Shown here one piece after another: positions 41,749-49,578 of a DNA stretch of 64,000 nt. The stretch lies in contig NZ_JAMOKG010000004.1 of assembly GCF_023656565.1 (NCBI RefSeq), positions 186,001 through 250,000 on the forward strand, given 5' to 3'. The stretch's first letter is position 1. Every line of letters starts with the position of its first letter. A program made the translations under genes and the position numbers. The notes below the pieces were generated by a model. The model did no database searches, was not told the DNA's origin, and saw only the letters and a program-made list of their open reading frames with translations. The DNA comes from Flavobacterium tyrosinilyticum (GTDB taxonomy: Bacteria > Bacteroidota > Bacteroidia > Flavobacteriales > Flavobacteriaceae).

Positions 41749-44169
41749 ATGAAATTAAAATTCTTTCTGTTTGCGTTATTAGGTATAATCGCAACTGCAC
41801 AGGCCCAGAATACTGGAAGTATTACTGGAAAAATTACAGAAAAGTCGAACAATGCGCCGATTTCTTATGCAACTGTTTCGCTTAAAGAAAATGGAAAAGT
41901 GGTTTCTGGAGTAAATACAGACGATAACGGAGACTATTCATTTAAAAACATTGCTTTAAAAAGTTACACTATCGAGATTCAATATATTGGATTTAGAAAA
42001 TATATCGGTTCTGTTCTTTTGAGCGAAAACAAAAAAAATGCTACTGTAAATGTAGCTCTTGAAGAAGAAGCAACGCAATTAAAAGGGGTTAACATTATCG
42101 CAGAACGTTCTACAATCGAACAAAAAATTGACAGAAAAGTAGTTAACGTTGGTAAAGATTTGACAACTGCAGGAGCTTCGGCATCTGACATCATGAACAA
42201 TATTCCTTCTGTAAACGTAGATCAGGACGGAAAGCTTTCGCTTCGCGGAAATGATAATGTTCGTGTATTAATTGATGGGCGTCCAACGAATATTGATCCT
42301 GCTCAATTGTTAAAACAAATTCCTTCAACTTCTATCAAGAAAATTGAATTGATTACGAACCCAAGTGCAAAATACAATCCTGAAGGAATGTCTGGAATCA
42401 TTAATATCATCTTGCACAAAAATGCAAACACTGGTTTTAACGGAAGCTACAGTGGCGGTATTACTTTTGGTAAAACGGCAAAATACAATCAGTCTTTAGA
42501 TTTAAATTACAAAACCGGGAAAGTAAATTTCTTTGGAAATGTGGGGCAAAACTTTGGCACTTACCAAAACACAGGATTCATCCAAAGATTTGATCAAGAT
42601 ATAGTTCAAAATATAGCTGTTTTGAATGATAATGATTCTTACTTATACAAAATCGGAATGGATTATTTAATTGATGATCATAATACTTTGTCTTTCTACA
42701 CCAATCAAAACAAATCTAACGGAAAAGGTTTTGTAGACACTGATATTGATTACAATAATGTAACGGGTTCTGATATTTCTAATATCTTTCAGAAATCAAG
42801 CTATTGGGGACCTGACAGAGTTGGAACATACAATTTGGCCTACAAACACATCTTTAAAAAAGAAGGTCACACTTTAGATTTTGAAGCAAATTATAGTGAT
42901 AATAAAAAAACTCAAAATGCTGCTTTTGATACTAAGACGACCAAAATTGACAATACTGCTTCGGGTATTGTATACAATGATTTTCTGCAAGGAACTAGAA
43001 ATTTAAGTACTGTAAACGTAGATTATGTTAATCCGTTAAACGAAAAAACAACCCTTGAAGCTGGAGCTGAGGCAAGAATCACGAGAACAGATAACGATTA
43101 TGTGACTGGAAATCCTTTGTTACCAGTAGCAGATCAAACGTCTCATTATACTTATGACACAGATATTTATTCTGCTTATGTAACATTTGGACAGAAATAC
43201 AAAAAGTTTAGCTATCAATTGGGTGCGCGTTTTGAAAGCTATAAAGTACAAGCTAACTTAAATTACGGTCAGACTAAATTTGATGATGATTATATTACAT
43301 TGTATCCATCAGCATATTTAACGTATAATTTGAATGAGAAAAACACGTTGCAGTTTAGCTACAGCCGTCGTGTAGACCGTCCGAGTTTAGAACAGACAAA
43401 ACCTATTCGTGAATTTGCTACTCCGTTAGTTACTTCATTAGGAAATCCTGAATTAAGACCTCAGTTTACCAACTCAGTTGAAGTAAATTATACTAAAACT
43501 CTTGAAAAAGGAAGTTTTACAACTGGAGTTTTTGTGAGAAGTATTAATGACCAAATCAGCAGAATTTTATATCCTGATCCAGCAGATCCGAGCATGGAAA
43601 AACAAATCATGAGTTTTACCAACTACGATCACAATACAGCTTACGGATTTGAAGTTTCTTTCAATTACAAAATCACAAAATGGTGGGATATCCAACCATC
43701 GATTGATTTCTCAAGTATTAATCAGCAAGGTATTGTATTCCAATACGATCCTGCAACAAATACAAGTAATCCAATCGATAGAAAAATTACTGTTGCTGCT
43801 TTCAACGGACGTATGAACTCTAATTTTAAAGTAAACAAACGTTTAAGTTTCTTAGCTTTCGGATTCTATAGAGGTGCTACAGACGGGCTTCAAAACAACA
43901 GCCACGAAATGTATAAAATGGATATTGGTACACGTTACACCTTGTTGGACAACAAAATGAATTTAAGTGTTCGTTTCAATGACGTTTTCAATACAATGAA
44001 ATATGCTTTTGATACCATGTACCCTTATCCTCAAGCAGGTCAGTTTAAATGGGAAAGCCAAACGGTTTACTTTGGTTTGACTTATAACTTTGGAGGCGGA
44101 AAAATCAAAAATTTACAGCGTAAACAAAGAGACGACAATACTAACAAAGGCGGGGGTGGAATGTTCTAA
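41749..44169 (+). CDS. TonB-dependent receptor-like outer-membrane beta-barrel protein (OMP_b-brl_3 type)
   Basis: An 806-residue outer-membrane protein with signal peptide (MKLKFFLFALLGIIATAQAQ). A carboxypeptidase-like domain follows (GKITEKSNNAPISYATVSLKENGKVVSGVNTDDNGDYSF), then a plug with ASDIMNNIPSVNVDQDGKLSLRGNDNVRVLIDGRP and PSAKYNPEGMSGIINIIL. The barrel contains the family-typical LQFSYSRRVDRPS and LRPQFTNSVEVNY. This subgroup (PF14905-like) is usually not paired with SusD, and none is near. The Gly-rich C-terminus NTNKGGGGMF is unusual for a barrel end. The substrate is unknown. Confidence 0.9.
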   Translation: MKLKFFLFALLGIIATAQAQNTGSITGKITEKSNNAPISYATVSLKENGKVVSGVNTDDNGDYSFKNIALKSYTIEIQYIGFRKYIGSVLLSENKKNATVNVALEEEATQLKGVNIIAERSTIEQKIDRKVVNVGKDLTTAGASASDIMNNIPSVNVDQDGKLSLRGNDNVRVLIDGRPTNIDPAQLLKQIPSTSIKKIELITNPSAKYNPEGMSGIINIILHKNANTGFNGSYSGGITFGKTAKYNQSLDLNYKTGKVNFFGNVGQNFGTYQNTGFIQRFDQDIVQNIAVLNDNDSYLYKIGMDYLIDDHNTLSFYTNQNKSNGKGFVDTDIDYNNVTGSDISNIFQKSSYWGPDRVGTYNLAYKHIFKKEGHTLDFEANYSDNKKTQNAAFDTKTTKIDNTASGIVYNDFLQGTRNLSTVNVDYVNPLNEKTTLEAGAEARITRTDNDYVTGNPLLPVADQTSHYTYDTDIYSAYVTFGQKYKKFSYQLGARFESYKVQANLNYGQTKFDDDYITLYPSAYLTYNLNEKNTLQFSYSRRVDRPSLEQTKPIREFATPLVTSLGNPELRPQFTNSVEVNYTKTLEKGSFTTGVFVRSINDQISRILYPDPADPSMEKQIMSFTNYDHNTAYGFEVSFNYKITKWWDIQPSIDFSSINQQGIVFQYDPATNTSNPIDRKITVAAFNGRMNSNFKVNKRLSFLAFGFYRGATDGLQNNSHEMYKMDIGTRYTLLDNKMNLSVRFNDVFNTMKYAFDTMYPYPQAGQFKWESQTVYFGLTYNFGGGKIKNLQRKQRDDNTNKGGGGMF

Positions 44170-44222
44170 TCTTGTCTGAGAAAATTTTTTAAATAATTTT
44201 TTGAATAATTTCTTGTAGAAAA

Positions 44223-44259
44223 AAAGTCTGGAGATTGCCACCTCCAGACTTTTTTTTTA
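44223..44259. terminator. Bidirectional terminator between the barrel gene and cutC
   Basis: AAGTCTGGAG and CTCCAGACTT with an 8-base loop, A run before and nine T after. Confidence 0.88.
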
Positions 44260-44266
44260 TTCTATT

Positions 44267-44938
44267 CTATAAAAAGTTACGCAACTCCTTTATTTCTTCT
44301 GGATTTGCCGTTTCAGAATTATCTGTGATTGCTGAAGAATGATAATAAGTAAGATCTAATTTTTCTTGCAACAGTTTGATATTTGAAGATCTTAAACCTC
44401 CTCCTGGCATAATTTCAATTCTGTCTCCCGCTAGTTCTTGAAGCCTTTCTAGAGCCAAAATTCCTTCTTCTACATTCACACCTTGACCTGAAGTCAAAAT
44501 GGTTTTGAAGCCACAATCAATCACATCTTCAAGTGCTTTTTCAGGATTTTTAACTACATCAAAAGCACGGTGAAAAGTACACGATAATGGATGCGCCAAA
44601 TGCACTAATTCCTTATTCTGCTTTTTATTTACTTTTCCGTTTTCTTTTAAAATTCCGAAAACGAAACCATCAACGCCTAGTTTTTTATATTGCTTGATAT
44701 CTTGTTTCATTTCGGTAAGTTCTTCGTCAGAATAGACAAAATCACCACCTCGAGGCCTTATAATAACATGCATTTTTATATTTATACTTTCTCGAACCTT
44801 TACTACCAAAATAGAGTTTGGCGTAGTTCCTCCCAGTTTCATATTTTCACATAGCTCAATTCTATCCGCGCCATTTGCTTGAGCAATTACTGCCGATTCA
44901 TAATTGAAACAAGCTATTTCTAGTTGATTTTTTTTCAT
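44267..44938 (-). CDS. cutC: Copper homeostasis protein CutC
   Basis: A 223-residue TIM-barrel protein of the CutC family. It shows the N-terminal LEIACFNYESAVIAQANGADRIELCENMKLGGTTPN, then IIRPRGGDFVYSDEE, TFHRAFDVV, ILTSGQG and the final IMPGGGLRSSNI. CutC was linked to copper tolerance in E. coli, but its molecular role is uncertain. No copper transport gene is adjacent. A palindromic repeat cluster starts 17 bp upstream of its start codon. Confidence 0.94.
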   Translation of the reverse strand: MKKNQLEIACFNYESAVIAQANGADRIELCENMKLGGTTPNSILVVKVRESINIKMHVIIRPRGGDFVYSDEELTEMKQDIKQYKKLGVDGFVFGILKENGKVNKKQNKELVHLAHPLSCTFHRAFDVVKNPEKALEDVIDCGFKTILTSGQGVNVEEGILALERLQELAGDRIEIMPGGGLRSSNIKLLQEKLDLTYYHSSAITDNSETANPEEIKELRNFL

Positions 44939-44954
44939 TTGTATTGTATTAAAA

Positions 44955-45078
44955 TGGCTTCGACTCCGCTCAGCCTGACAAGCTGCAAAAAAATTATGTT
45001 CAATCTTTGTCTCCCTGAGCGGAGTCGAAGGGCGCTCCTATTGGAACGTGGGCTTCGACTCCGCTCAGCCTGACAAGT
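44955..45078. repeat. Palindromic repeat cluster A (CTCCGCTCAG variant) beside the GIY-YIG gene
   Basis: Three copies of the arm CTTCGACTCCGCTCAGCCTGACAAG type: plus at 44956-44982, reverse at about 45004-45031, plus at 45050-45077. The last two form a large hairpin with the loop GGCGCTCCTATTGGAACGTGG. All arms carry the CCGCTC / GAGCGG variant, whereas cluster B carries TCGCTC / GAGCGA, so both arms change together. Confidence 0.85.
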
Positions 45079-45118
45079 CTCTTTGTTATAGTAAACAGAA
45101 CCGACGGCTAATTTAATA

Positions 45119-45442
45119 CTAAACATCCTTTTTATTAAAATTTTTATGAGTTGTTTTGTTCAAACATTGTGAAAGTTTTTTCAAATCCTCCCATTTATCT
45201 TTTATTATAGCTTCTTTCTTTTTTCTGCTCCAGCCTTTTACTTGCTTTTCAAATGCAATGGCTTGGATAACATCATTAAACTCTGTACAAAACACCAACT
45301 CCAAAGGCCTTTTATTAAATGTATAGCTTTCTTTATTTAAACCATAATTATGTTCACTTAGTCTTCTATTTATATCATTTGTCATTCCTGTGTAATAACT
45401 TCCATCAGAGCATTTTAAAATATAGACGTAATATCTTTTCAT
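45119..45442 (-). CDS. GIY-YIG domain nuclease
   Basis: A 107-residue single-domain protein. The GIY-YIG core appears as YYVYILKCSDGSYYTG, followed by the catalytic-site Arg in NDINRRLSEH and the metal-binding Glu in AIAFEKQVKGWSRKKKEAII. It belongs to the stand-alone UPF0213/YhbQ-like group. The last 20 residues (LSQCLNKTTHKNFNKKDV) are an extension. The gene is closely enclosed by two clusters of palindromic repeats (44955-45078 and 45511-45742), and no other gene is within the cassette. It may be involved in the movement or upkeep of these repeats; that is inference. Confidence 0.9.
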   Translation of the reverse strand: MKRYYVYILKCSDGSYYTGMTNDINRRLSEHNYGLNKESYTFNKRPLELVFCTEFNDVIQAIAFEKQVKGWSRKKKEAIIKDKWEDLKKLSQCLNKTTHKNFNKKDV

Positions 45443-45510
45443 AATTTTTTACTTCAAAAACAATAAAAGTAAGAAATTTAATTCAAAAATATTAAAAAGA
45501 GCGTGATAAT

Positions 45511-45742
45511 AGAAACGTGGCTTCGACTTCGCTCAGCCTGACAAATAGAAATCAAACACATACAATCGTCAAAGCTTTGTCACCCTGAGCGAAGTCGAAG
45601 GGCGATCCTATTGGAACGTGGGCTTCGACTTCGCTCAGCCTGACAAATAGAAATCAAACACATACAGCCATCAAAGTTTTGTCTCCCTGAGCGAAGTCGA
45701 AGGGCGCTACTATTGGAACGGGAGCTTCGGCTTCGCTCAGCT
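45511..45742. repeat. Palindromic repeat cluster B, 102-bp tandem units
   Basis: The arm CTTCGACTTCGCTCAG begins at 45521, 45623 and (degenerate) 45725, a period of 102 bp. Within each unit the reverse arm CTGAGCGAAGTCGAAGGGCG follows (about 45584-45604 and 45686-45706), then a CTATTGGAACG loop. Units differ at a few positions only. The TTCGCTC/GAGCGAA variant is shared by all arms here and differs from cluster A. Confidence 0.88.
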
Positions 45743-45756
45743 CAAATGGCTATAAA

Positions 45757-45788
45757 AAAAACCTGCTCCGAACAAGAAGCAGGTTTTA
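45757..45788 (-). terminator. Terminator of fabH
   Basis: AAACCTGCT and AGCAGGTTT pair with a 10-base loop; A run on the left gives T residues on the minus strand. Confidence 0.8.
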
Positions 45789-45814
45789 AAAAAATATAAT
45801 GTAAGATGATTATT

Positions 45815-46822
45815 TTACCATTTAATAATCGCACTTGCCCAAGTAAATCCACTTCCGAAGGCTGCTAAAACTACAGTATCTCCAGATTTGATTTTACCTT
45901 GTTCCCAAGCCTCAGTCAAAGCAATCGGAATAGATGCTGCTGTTGTGTTTCCGTATTTCTGAATATTGTTATGAACTTGGTCGTCTGTTAATTTGAATTT
46001 ATTTTGAATAAATTGCGAAATTCTCAAATTTGCTTGATGCGGAATCAACATATCAATATCTGAAACCTGAAGACCATTTGCTTCCAATCCTTCATTGATT
46101 ACTTCAGCAAAACGAACTACAGCATTTTTAAATACAAATTGTCCGTTCATATACGGGTAATAACTTTCATCATTCGGATCATTATCTGCAATAATATCTG
46201 TTACCCAACGCGCTCCCATTCCTGGCGCTTGCAAAGCCAATTCTTCCGCATGCTCACCTTCAGAGTGCAAATGTGTAGATAAAATTCCTTTCGTTAAATC
46301 TTCTTCACGGCTTAAAACTGCAGCTCCTGCTCCATCTCCAAAAATTACAGAAACTCCACGCCCGCGTGTTGTCATGTCTAATCCGGTAGAGTGAACTTCA
46401 GAACCAATAACCAAAATATTTTTATACATTCCGGTTTTAATATATTGATCTGCAACAGAAATTGCATAAACAAAACCAGAACATTGATTTCTAACATCCA
46501 ATGCTCCAACTGTTCTCAAACCTAAATCTCTTTGAACCAAAACTCCTGGTCCTGGAAAATAATAATCTGGACTTAATGTAGCAAAAACTACAAAATCAAT
46601 ATCTTCTTTGGCAACGCCAGAACGTTCTATCGCAATTTTAGCTGCTTTTACTCCCATTGAAGTTGTGGTATCTTCTCCACGGATAATGTGTCTTCTTTCC
46701 TGAATTCCAGTTCTCTCCTGAATCCATTCATCATTGGTATCCATTATCTTAGACAAATCATCGTTAGTCACCACATTGGAAGGAACATAATATCCTAAAC
46801 CAGCTATTTTTGAATGATACAT
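45815..46822 (-). CDS. fabH: Beta-ketoacyl-ACP synthase III
   Basis: A 335-residue thiolase-fold enzyme that condenses an acyl-CoA with malonyl-ACP to begin fatty acid synthesis. The catalytic triad is visible: Cys 114 in VRNQCSGF, His in IPHQANLRI, and Asn in KYGNTTAASIP. The N-terminal DEWIQERTGIQERR and the C-terminal AAFGSGFTWASAIIKW are typical. In Bacteroidetes such enzymes commonly take branched or short primers. It is a single gene; rpmF and plsX, frequent fabH neighbours, are not here. A -7 box (TAAATTTG) is at 46855-46862 on the minus strand. Confidence 0.95.
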   Translation of the reverse strand: MYHSKIAGLGYYVPSNVVTNDDLSKIMDTNDEWIQERTGIQERRHIIRGEDTTTSMGVKAAKIAIERSGVAKEDIDFVVFATLSPDYYFPGPGVLVQRDLGLRTVGALDVRNQCSGFVYAISVADQYIKTGMYKNILVIGSEVHSTGLDMTTRGRGVSVIFGDGAGAAVLSREEDLTKGILSTHLHSEGEHAEELALQAPGMGARWVTDIIADNDPNDESYYPYMNGQFVFKNAVVRFAEVINEGLEANGLQVSDIDMLIPHQANLRISQFIQNKFKLTDDQVHNNIQKYGNTTAASIPIALTEAWEQGKIKSGDTVVLAAFGSGFTWASAIIKW

Positions 46823-46854
46823 AATCTATTATTATTTATTAAAAAATTGGATTG

Positions 46855-46862
46855 CAAATTTA
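46855..46862 (-). promoter_or_regulatory. -7 promoter box for fabH
   Basis: TAAATTTG on the minus strand matches TAnnTTTG, 33 bp before the start codon. Confidence 0.45.
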
Positions 46863-47057
46863 CGCATACTTTAAAAAATACGTACACAAAATACTATTTT
46901 TTTCGTTATTAACAATTTAATATAGTTTAATTATACATTGCATTGCGCCATTTTATATCGTAAAAAATCAATAATACATCTTAATTTCTGCTAAAAATTG
47001 AAAAGTGCATCTGAGGTTTGTTGAACATTTACTTAAAAACCAGTTTTATTTAAAAAA

Positions 47058-47092
47058 GAAACCCGAGAATCTTTTTTTAAATCCTCGGGCTG
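47058..47092 (-). terminator. Terminator of the ABC ATPase gene
   Basis: CCCGAG (47062-47067) pairs with CTCGGG (47084-47089), extended inward by A/T pairs, with T residues following on the minus strand. Confidence 0.75.
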
Positions 47093-47097
47093 TTATA

Positions 47098-48048
47098 TTA
47101 TAAATAATTTAATGCTAAGAAAACTTCCTGCTCAATCGGCAAATCTATTTCGCTTTCAAAGAAAATCAATTGCCTTTTGTAAACTGTTTCAATTAAATAA
47201 TGGCTTCCTCTAAAATAAGTTCTTCTAATCTTTACCATCAATTTTGATTCTGAAACCATTTTAAATTGATGCGGATAAACTAATGTTTTATGTGTTTCGT
47301 CTGCGTAAGACAATAATAAATGAGTCGGAATTTCATTTACTTCTCCAAACAAAGATGCCACATATTTAACCTTTGGATCTTCATATATTTTTGAAGGATC
47401 GTCTTTTACCAGTACTTCTCCGTTTCTCATCACGATTGCCTGATCGGCAAAAGACAAAGCATCTGTACTATCATGTGTTGCAATAATACATGTAATTCCT
47501 TTTTGTTTTAGATAACGAAATAAATTACGACGTAAAGCATTTTTTCTAAAAGCATCTATCTGACTAAATGGCTCGTCTAACAAAATTACTTCTGGTTCTA
47601 AAGCCAAAACTCTAACCAGCGCCACTCTTTGCTGTTGTCCACCACTTAGAAATTTAGTCTTAACATTAGCAAACTGATCCATTTCTACCATCTCCAACAA
47701 TTCCTGAACACGAAGCTTTTTCATGTTTGCAAAACCGTTCGAGAGAAACTTACCTACGTTTTCTGCCACCGTTTCGTATGGAGACAAATCAAAATCCTGT
47801 GCCAGATATTTCATATAAGGCATCCCTGGAATCAAATTGAACTTTGGTCCCAAGATTGGTTTATCACCATAAAAAATCTTCCCTTCATCCAGATCGTATA
47901 ATCCGTATATAAGCTTGAGTAGCGTACTTTTTCCGCAGCCACTCTCACCAATAATCGCAATATTCTGGCCTTTTTCAATAGAAAAGGAGATGTTTTTTAT
48001 AACGGGGCTTTCGGTGTACGAAAAAGATATATTTTGAATGTCAAGCAT
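47098..48048 (-). CDS. ABC transporter ATP-binding protein (orphan)
   Basis: A 316-residue nucleotide-binding protein. Walker A is GESGCGKST (residues 34-42), the signature is LSGGQQQRVAL, Walker B is VILLDEPFSQID, and the switch His is in IATHDSTDAL. After about residue 230 comes a regulatory extension resembling the TOBE-type domain of PotA/FbpC-like ATPases (LVYPHQFKMV...KIRRTYFRGSHYLIE). No permease or binding protein gene is adjacent, so its partner must lie elsewhere. A -7 box (TAAATTTG) is at 48068-48075. Confidence 0.92.
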   Translation of the reverse strand: MLDIQNISFSYTESPVIKNISFSIEKGQNIAIIGESGCGKSTLLKLIYGLYDLDEGKIFYGDKPILGPKFNLIPGMPYMKYLAQDFDLSPYETVAENVGKFLSNGFANMKKLRVQELLEMVEMDQFANVKTKFLSGGQQQRVALVRVLALEPEVILLDEPFSQIDAFRKNALRRNLFRYLKQKGITCIIATHDSTDALSFADQAIVMRNGEVLVKDDPSKIYEDPKVKYVASLFGEVNEIPTHLLLSYADETHKTLVYPHQFKMVSESKLMVKIRRTYFRGSHYLIETVYKRQLIFFESEIDLPIEQEVFLALNYL

Positions 48049-48067
48049 GAGTTGTAATATGAGTCGT

Positions 48068-48075
48068 CAAATTTA
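48068..48075 (-). promoter_or_regulatory. -7 promoter box for the ABC ATPase gene
   Basis: TAAATTTG on the minus strand, 20 bp before the start codon. Confidence 0.45.
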
Positions 48076-48097
48076 CAATGTTTAATTTCTAAAGTCA

Positions 48098-48134
48098 AAA
48101 AAAAGCTGCTTCAATTATTTGAAACAGCTTTTTT
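48098..48134 (-). terminator. Terminator of the lipocalin/OmpA operon
   Basis: AAGCTG and CAGCTT with inner TTCAA / TTGAA pairing (48103-48130), followed by T residues on the minus strand. Confidence 0.75.
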
Positions 48135-48155
48135 GATAATTTATTTTATTAGAAA

Positions 48156-48851
48156 CTATTTTCCAGCTTCTGCTTTAGCGTCATTTACCATTTTGTCGTT
48201 TGCTGTAATTGAGAATTCAACACGACGGTTTTGAGCTCTACCTTCTGGAGTATCATTTGTTGCAATTGGATCTGCAATTCCTAAACCTGAAGTTTTGAAA
48301 CGGCTTGATTTTAATCCTTTTGAAACTAAATAAGCTTGCACAGAAGCAGCTCTTTGTCCAGAAAGTGTCAAGTTATATTCTGGTTTCCCAGTATTATCTG
48401 TGTAACCAAAAATTTGAATATCTGTATCTCCATACTCATTAAATACAGGAACTAATTTATCTAAATTAGCTTTTGCTTGAGTTGTCAAAGTAGATTTATT
48501 AGTATCAAAACGAACTGCATTTTCGTTTAATGTCAAGTGAATACCTTCACCAACTCTTTCAACAGAAGCACCTGGCAAAGCTTGATCAATTTCACGAGCT
48601 TGTTTATCCATTTTATTACCAATCAAAGCTCCAGTTCCTCCACCTACTGCAGCTCCAATTGCAGCTCCTAAAGCAGCGTTTCCGCCTCGTCCGATATTAT
48701 TTCCTAAAATACCACCAATAACACCACCTGCAACTACACCAATTCCCGCTCCTTTTTGTGTATTATTTGCGTTTTTTACTGAATCACAGCTTGTAAAAAA
48801 ACTAGCTATAACCATTAAACTACTTAAACCTAAAACCGTTATCTTTCTCAT
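48156..48851 (-). CDS. OmpA family outer-membrane lipoprotein (YiaD-like)
   Basis: A 231-residue lipoprotein with lipobox FTSC. Next comes a Gly-rich hydrophobic glycine-zipper segment (GAGIGVVAGGVIGGILGNNIGRGGNAALGAAIGAAVGGGTGALIG, about residues 34-80). The C-terminal OmpA peptidoglycan-binding domain carries VRFDTNKSTLTTQAKANLDKL, IFGYTDNTGKPEYNLTLSGQRAASV and the conserved NRRVEF. It should anchor the outer membrane to the cell wall. It follows a lipocalin-like lipoprotein gene after 19 bp and shares its promoter. Confidence 0.92.
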   Translation of the reverse strand: MRKITVLGLSSLMVIASFFTSCDSVKNANNTQKGAGIGVVAGGVIGGILGNNIGRGGNAALGAAIGAAVGGGTGALIGNKMDKQAREIDQALPGASVERVGEGIHLTLNENAVRFDTNKSTLTTQAKANLDKLVPVFNEYGDTDIQIFGYTDNTGKPEYNLTLSGQRAASVQAYLVSKGLKSSRFKTSGLGIADPIATNDTPEGRAQNRRVEFSITANDKMVNDAKAEAGK

Positions 48852-48870
48852 TTTCTATATCTTTAAAATA

Positions 48871-49374
48871 TTAATTAGCTCTTTGAAATTGGTAAACCAC
48901 ATCTTTTACCTGACCACCTACATTGATATTATCAATTAACTGAAAAGAACTTTCAGTTACACCTGCAACTTTAAGCAAATAACCATCTCTTACTTTCTTC
49001 GCTTTTTCTCCTGCATTAAGAATTTTCAACACAAACAAACCTTGATTGTTGATACTCCATACAATTGGCGAAGAAAATCCAGTACAACTTGGCGAAGTCA
49101 AAGCCATTGTTCCTTTATTATTATTCGAAATAAAGCTCCAAGTACTTCCAATAAAACATTTTGAATCTGCAAGATCAAATGAATTTACTTTGATATAATC
49201 AGAACCTGGGTAAGAAACATTGGTAAGTACCCAATTTCCTTTTAGCGCTACTTGAGTCGATTTGTCAAGTTTTGTCGAAAGCGTAGTAGCCTCAGAAGAT
49301 GAAGCTGTTGACGAAGCTGATTTACACGCAAAGAACATAGCGGCAATCAAGCATATAAAAATACTCTTCTTCAT
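48871..49374 (-). CDS. Lipocalin-like lipoprotein
   Basis: A 167-residue protein from ATG at 49374 with lipobox FFAC. After a Ser/Thr-rich spacer the domain starts GNWVLTNVSYPGSDY, with CFIGSTWSFISNNNKGTMAL and ends VVYQFQRAN. This is the compact lipocalin-like beta barrel common in Bacteroidetes lipoproteins. No ligand can be named. It is the first gene of an operon with an OmpA lipoprotein. An in-frame TTG three codons earlier is less likely as start. A -7 box (TATATTTG) is at 49429-49436 on the minus strand. Confidence 0.82.
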   Translation of the reverse strand: MKKSIFICLIAAMFFACKSASSTASSSEATTLSTKLDKSTQVALKGNWVLTNVSYPGSDYIKVNSFDLADSKCFIGSTWSFISNNNKGTMALTSPSCTGFSSPIVWSINNQGLFVLKILNAGEKAKKVRDGYLLKVAGVTESSFQLIDNINVGGQVKDVVYQFQRAN

Positions 49375-49428
49375 TTTGTACAATTTTTTTTTAGATTAAT
49401 ACTTGCCTTTTTAACAATTATTGTACCA

Positions 49429-49436
49429 CAAATATA
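49429..49436 (-). promoter_or_regulatory. -7 promoter box for the lipocalin/OmpA operon
   Basis: TATATTTG on the minus strand matches TAnnTTTG, about 55 bp before the start codon. Confidence 0.45.
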
Positions 49437-49578
49437 CGATTCATAAAGATAATTTTCGTTTTAGAATCTATTTATTTTCTTTCAAAATTAACATTTGCGA
49501 CATTTTGTCACCCAAAATACAATTGGTATTTTATTTGAACGAATGAAAATCATCAAATTAAATCAAAAATTAAAAAAT

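Noticed and set aside
44935-45126. A 63-codon minus-strand open frame between cutC and the GIY-YIG gene
   Set aside because: It reads straight through the palindromic repeats (giving ERSRSPRS-like and LRLRSGRQ-like segments), has no homology-like features, and is only an effect of the repeat sequence.
45511-45742. Tandem 102-bp units considered as a CRISPR array
   Set aside because: The whole unit repeats, including what would be spacers, only about two copies exist, and no cas gene is nearby.
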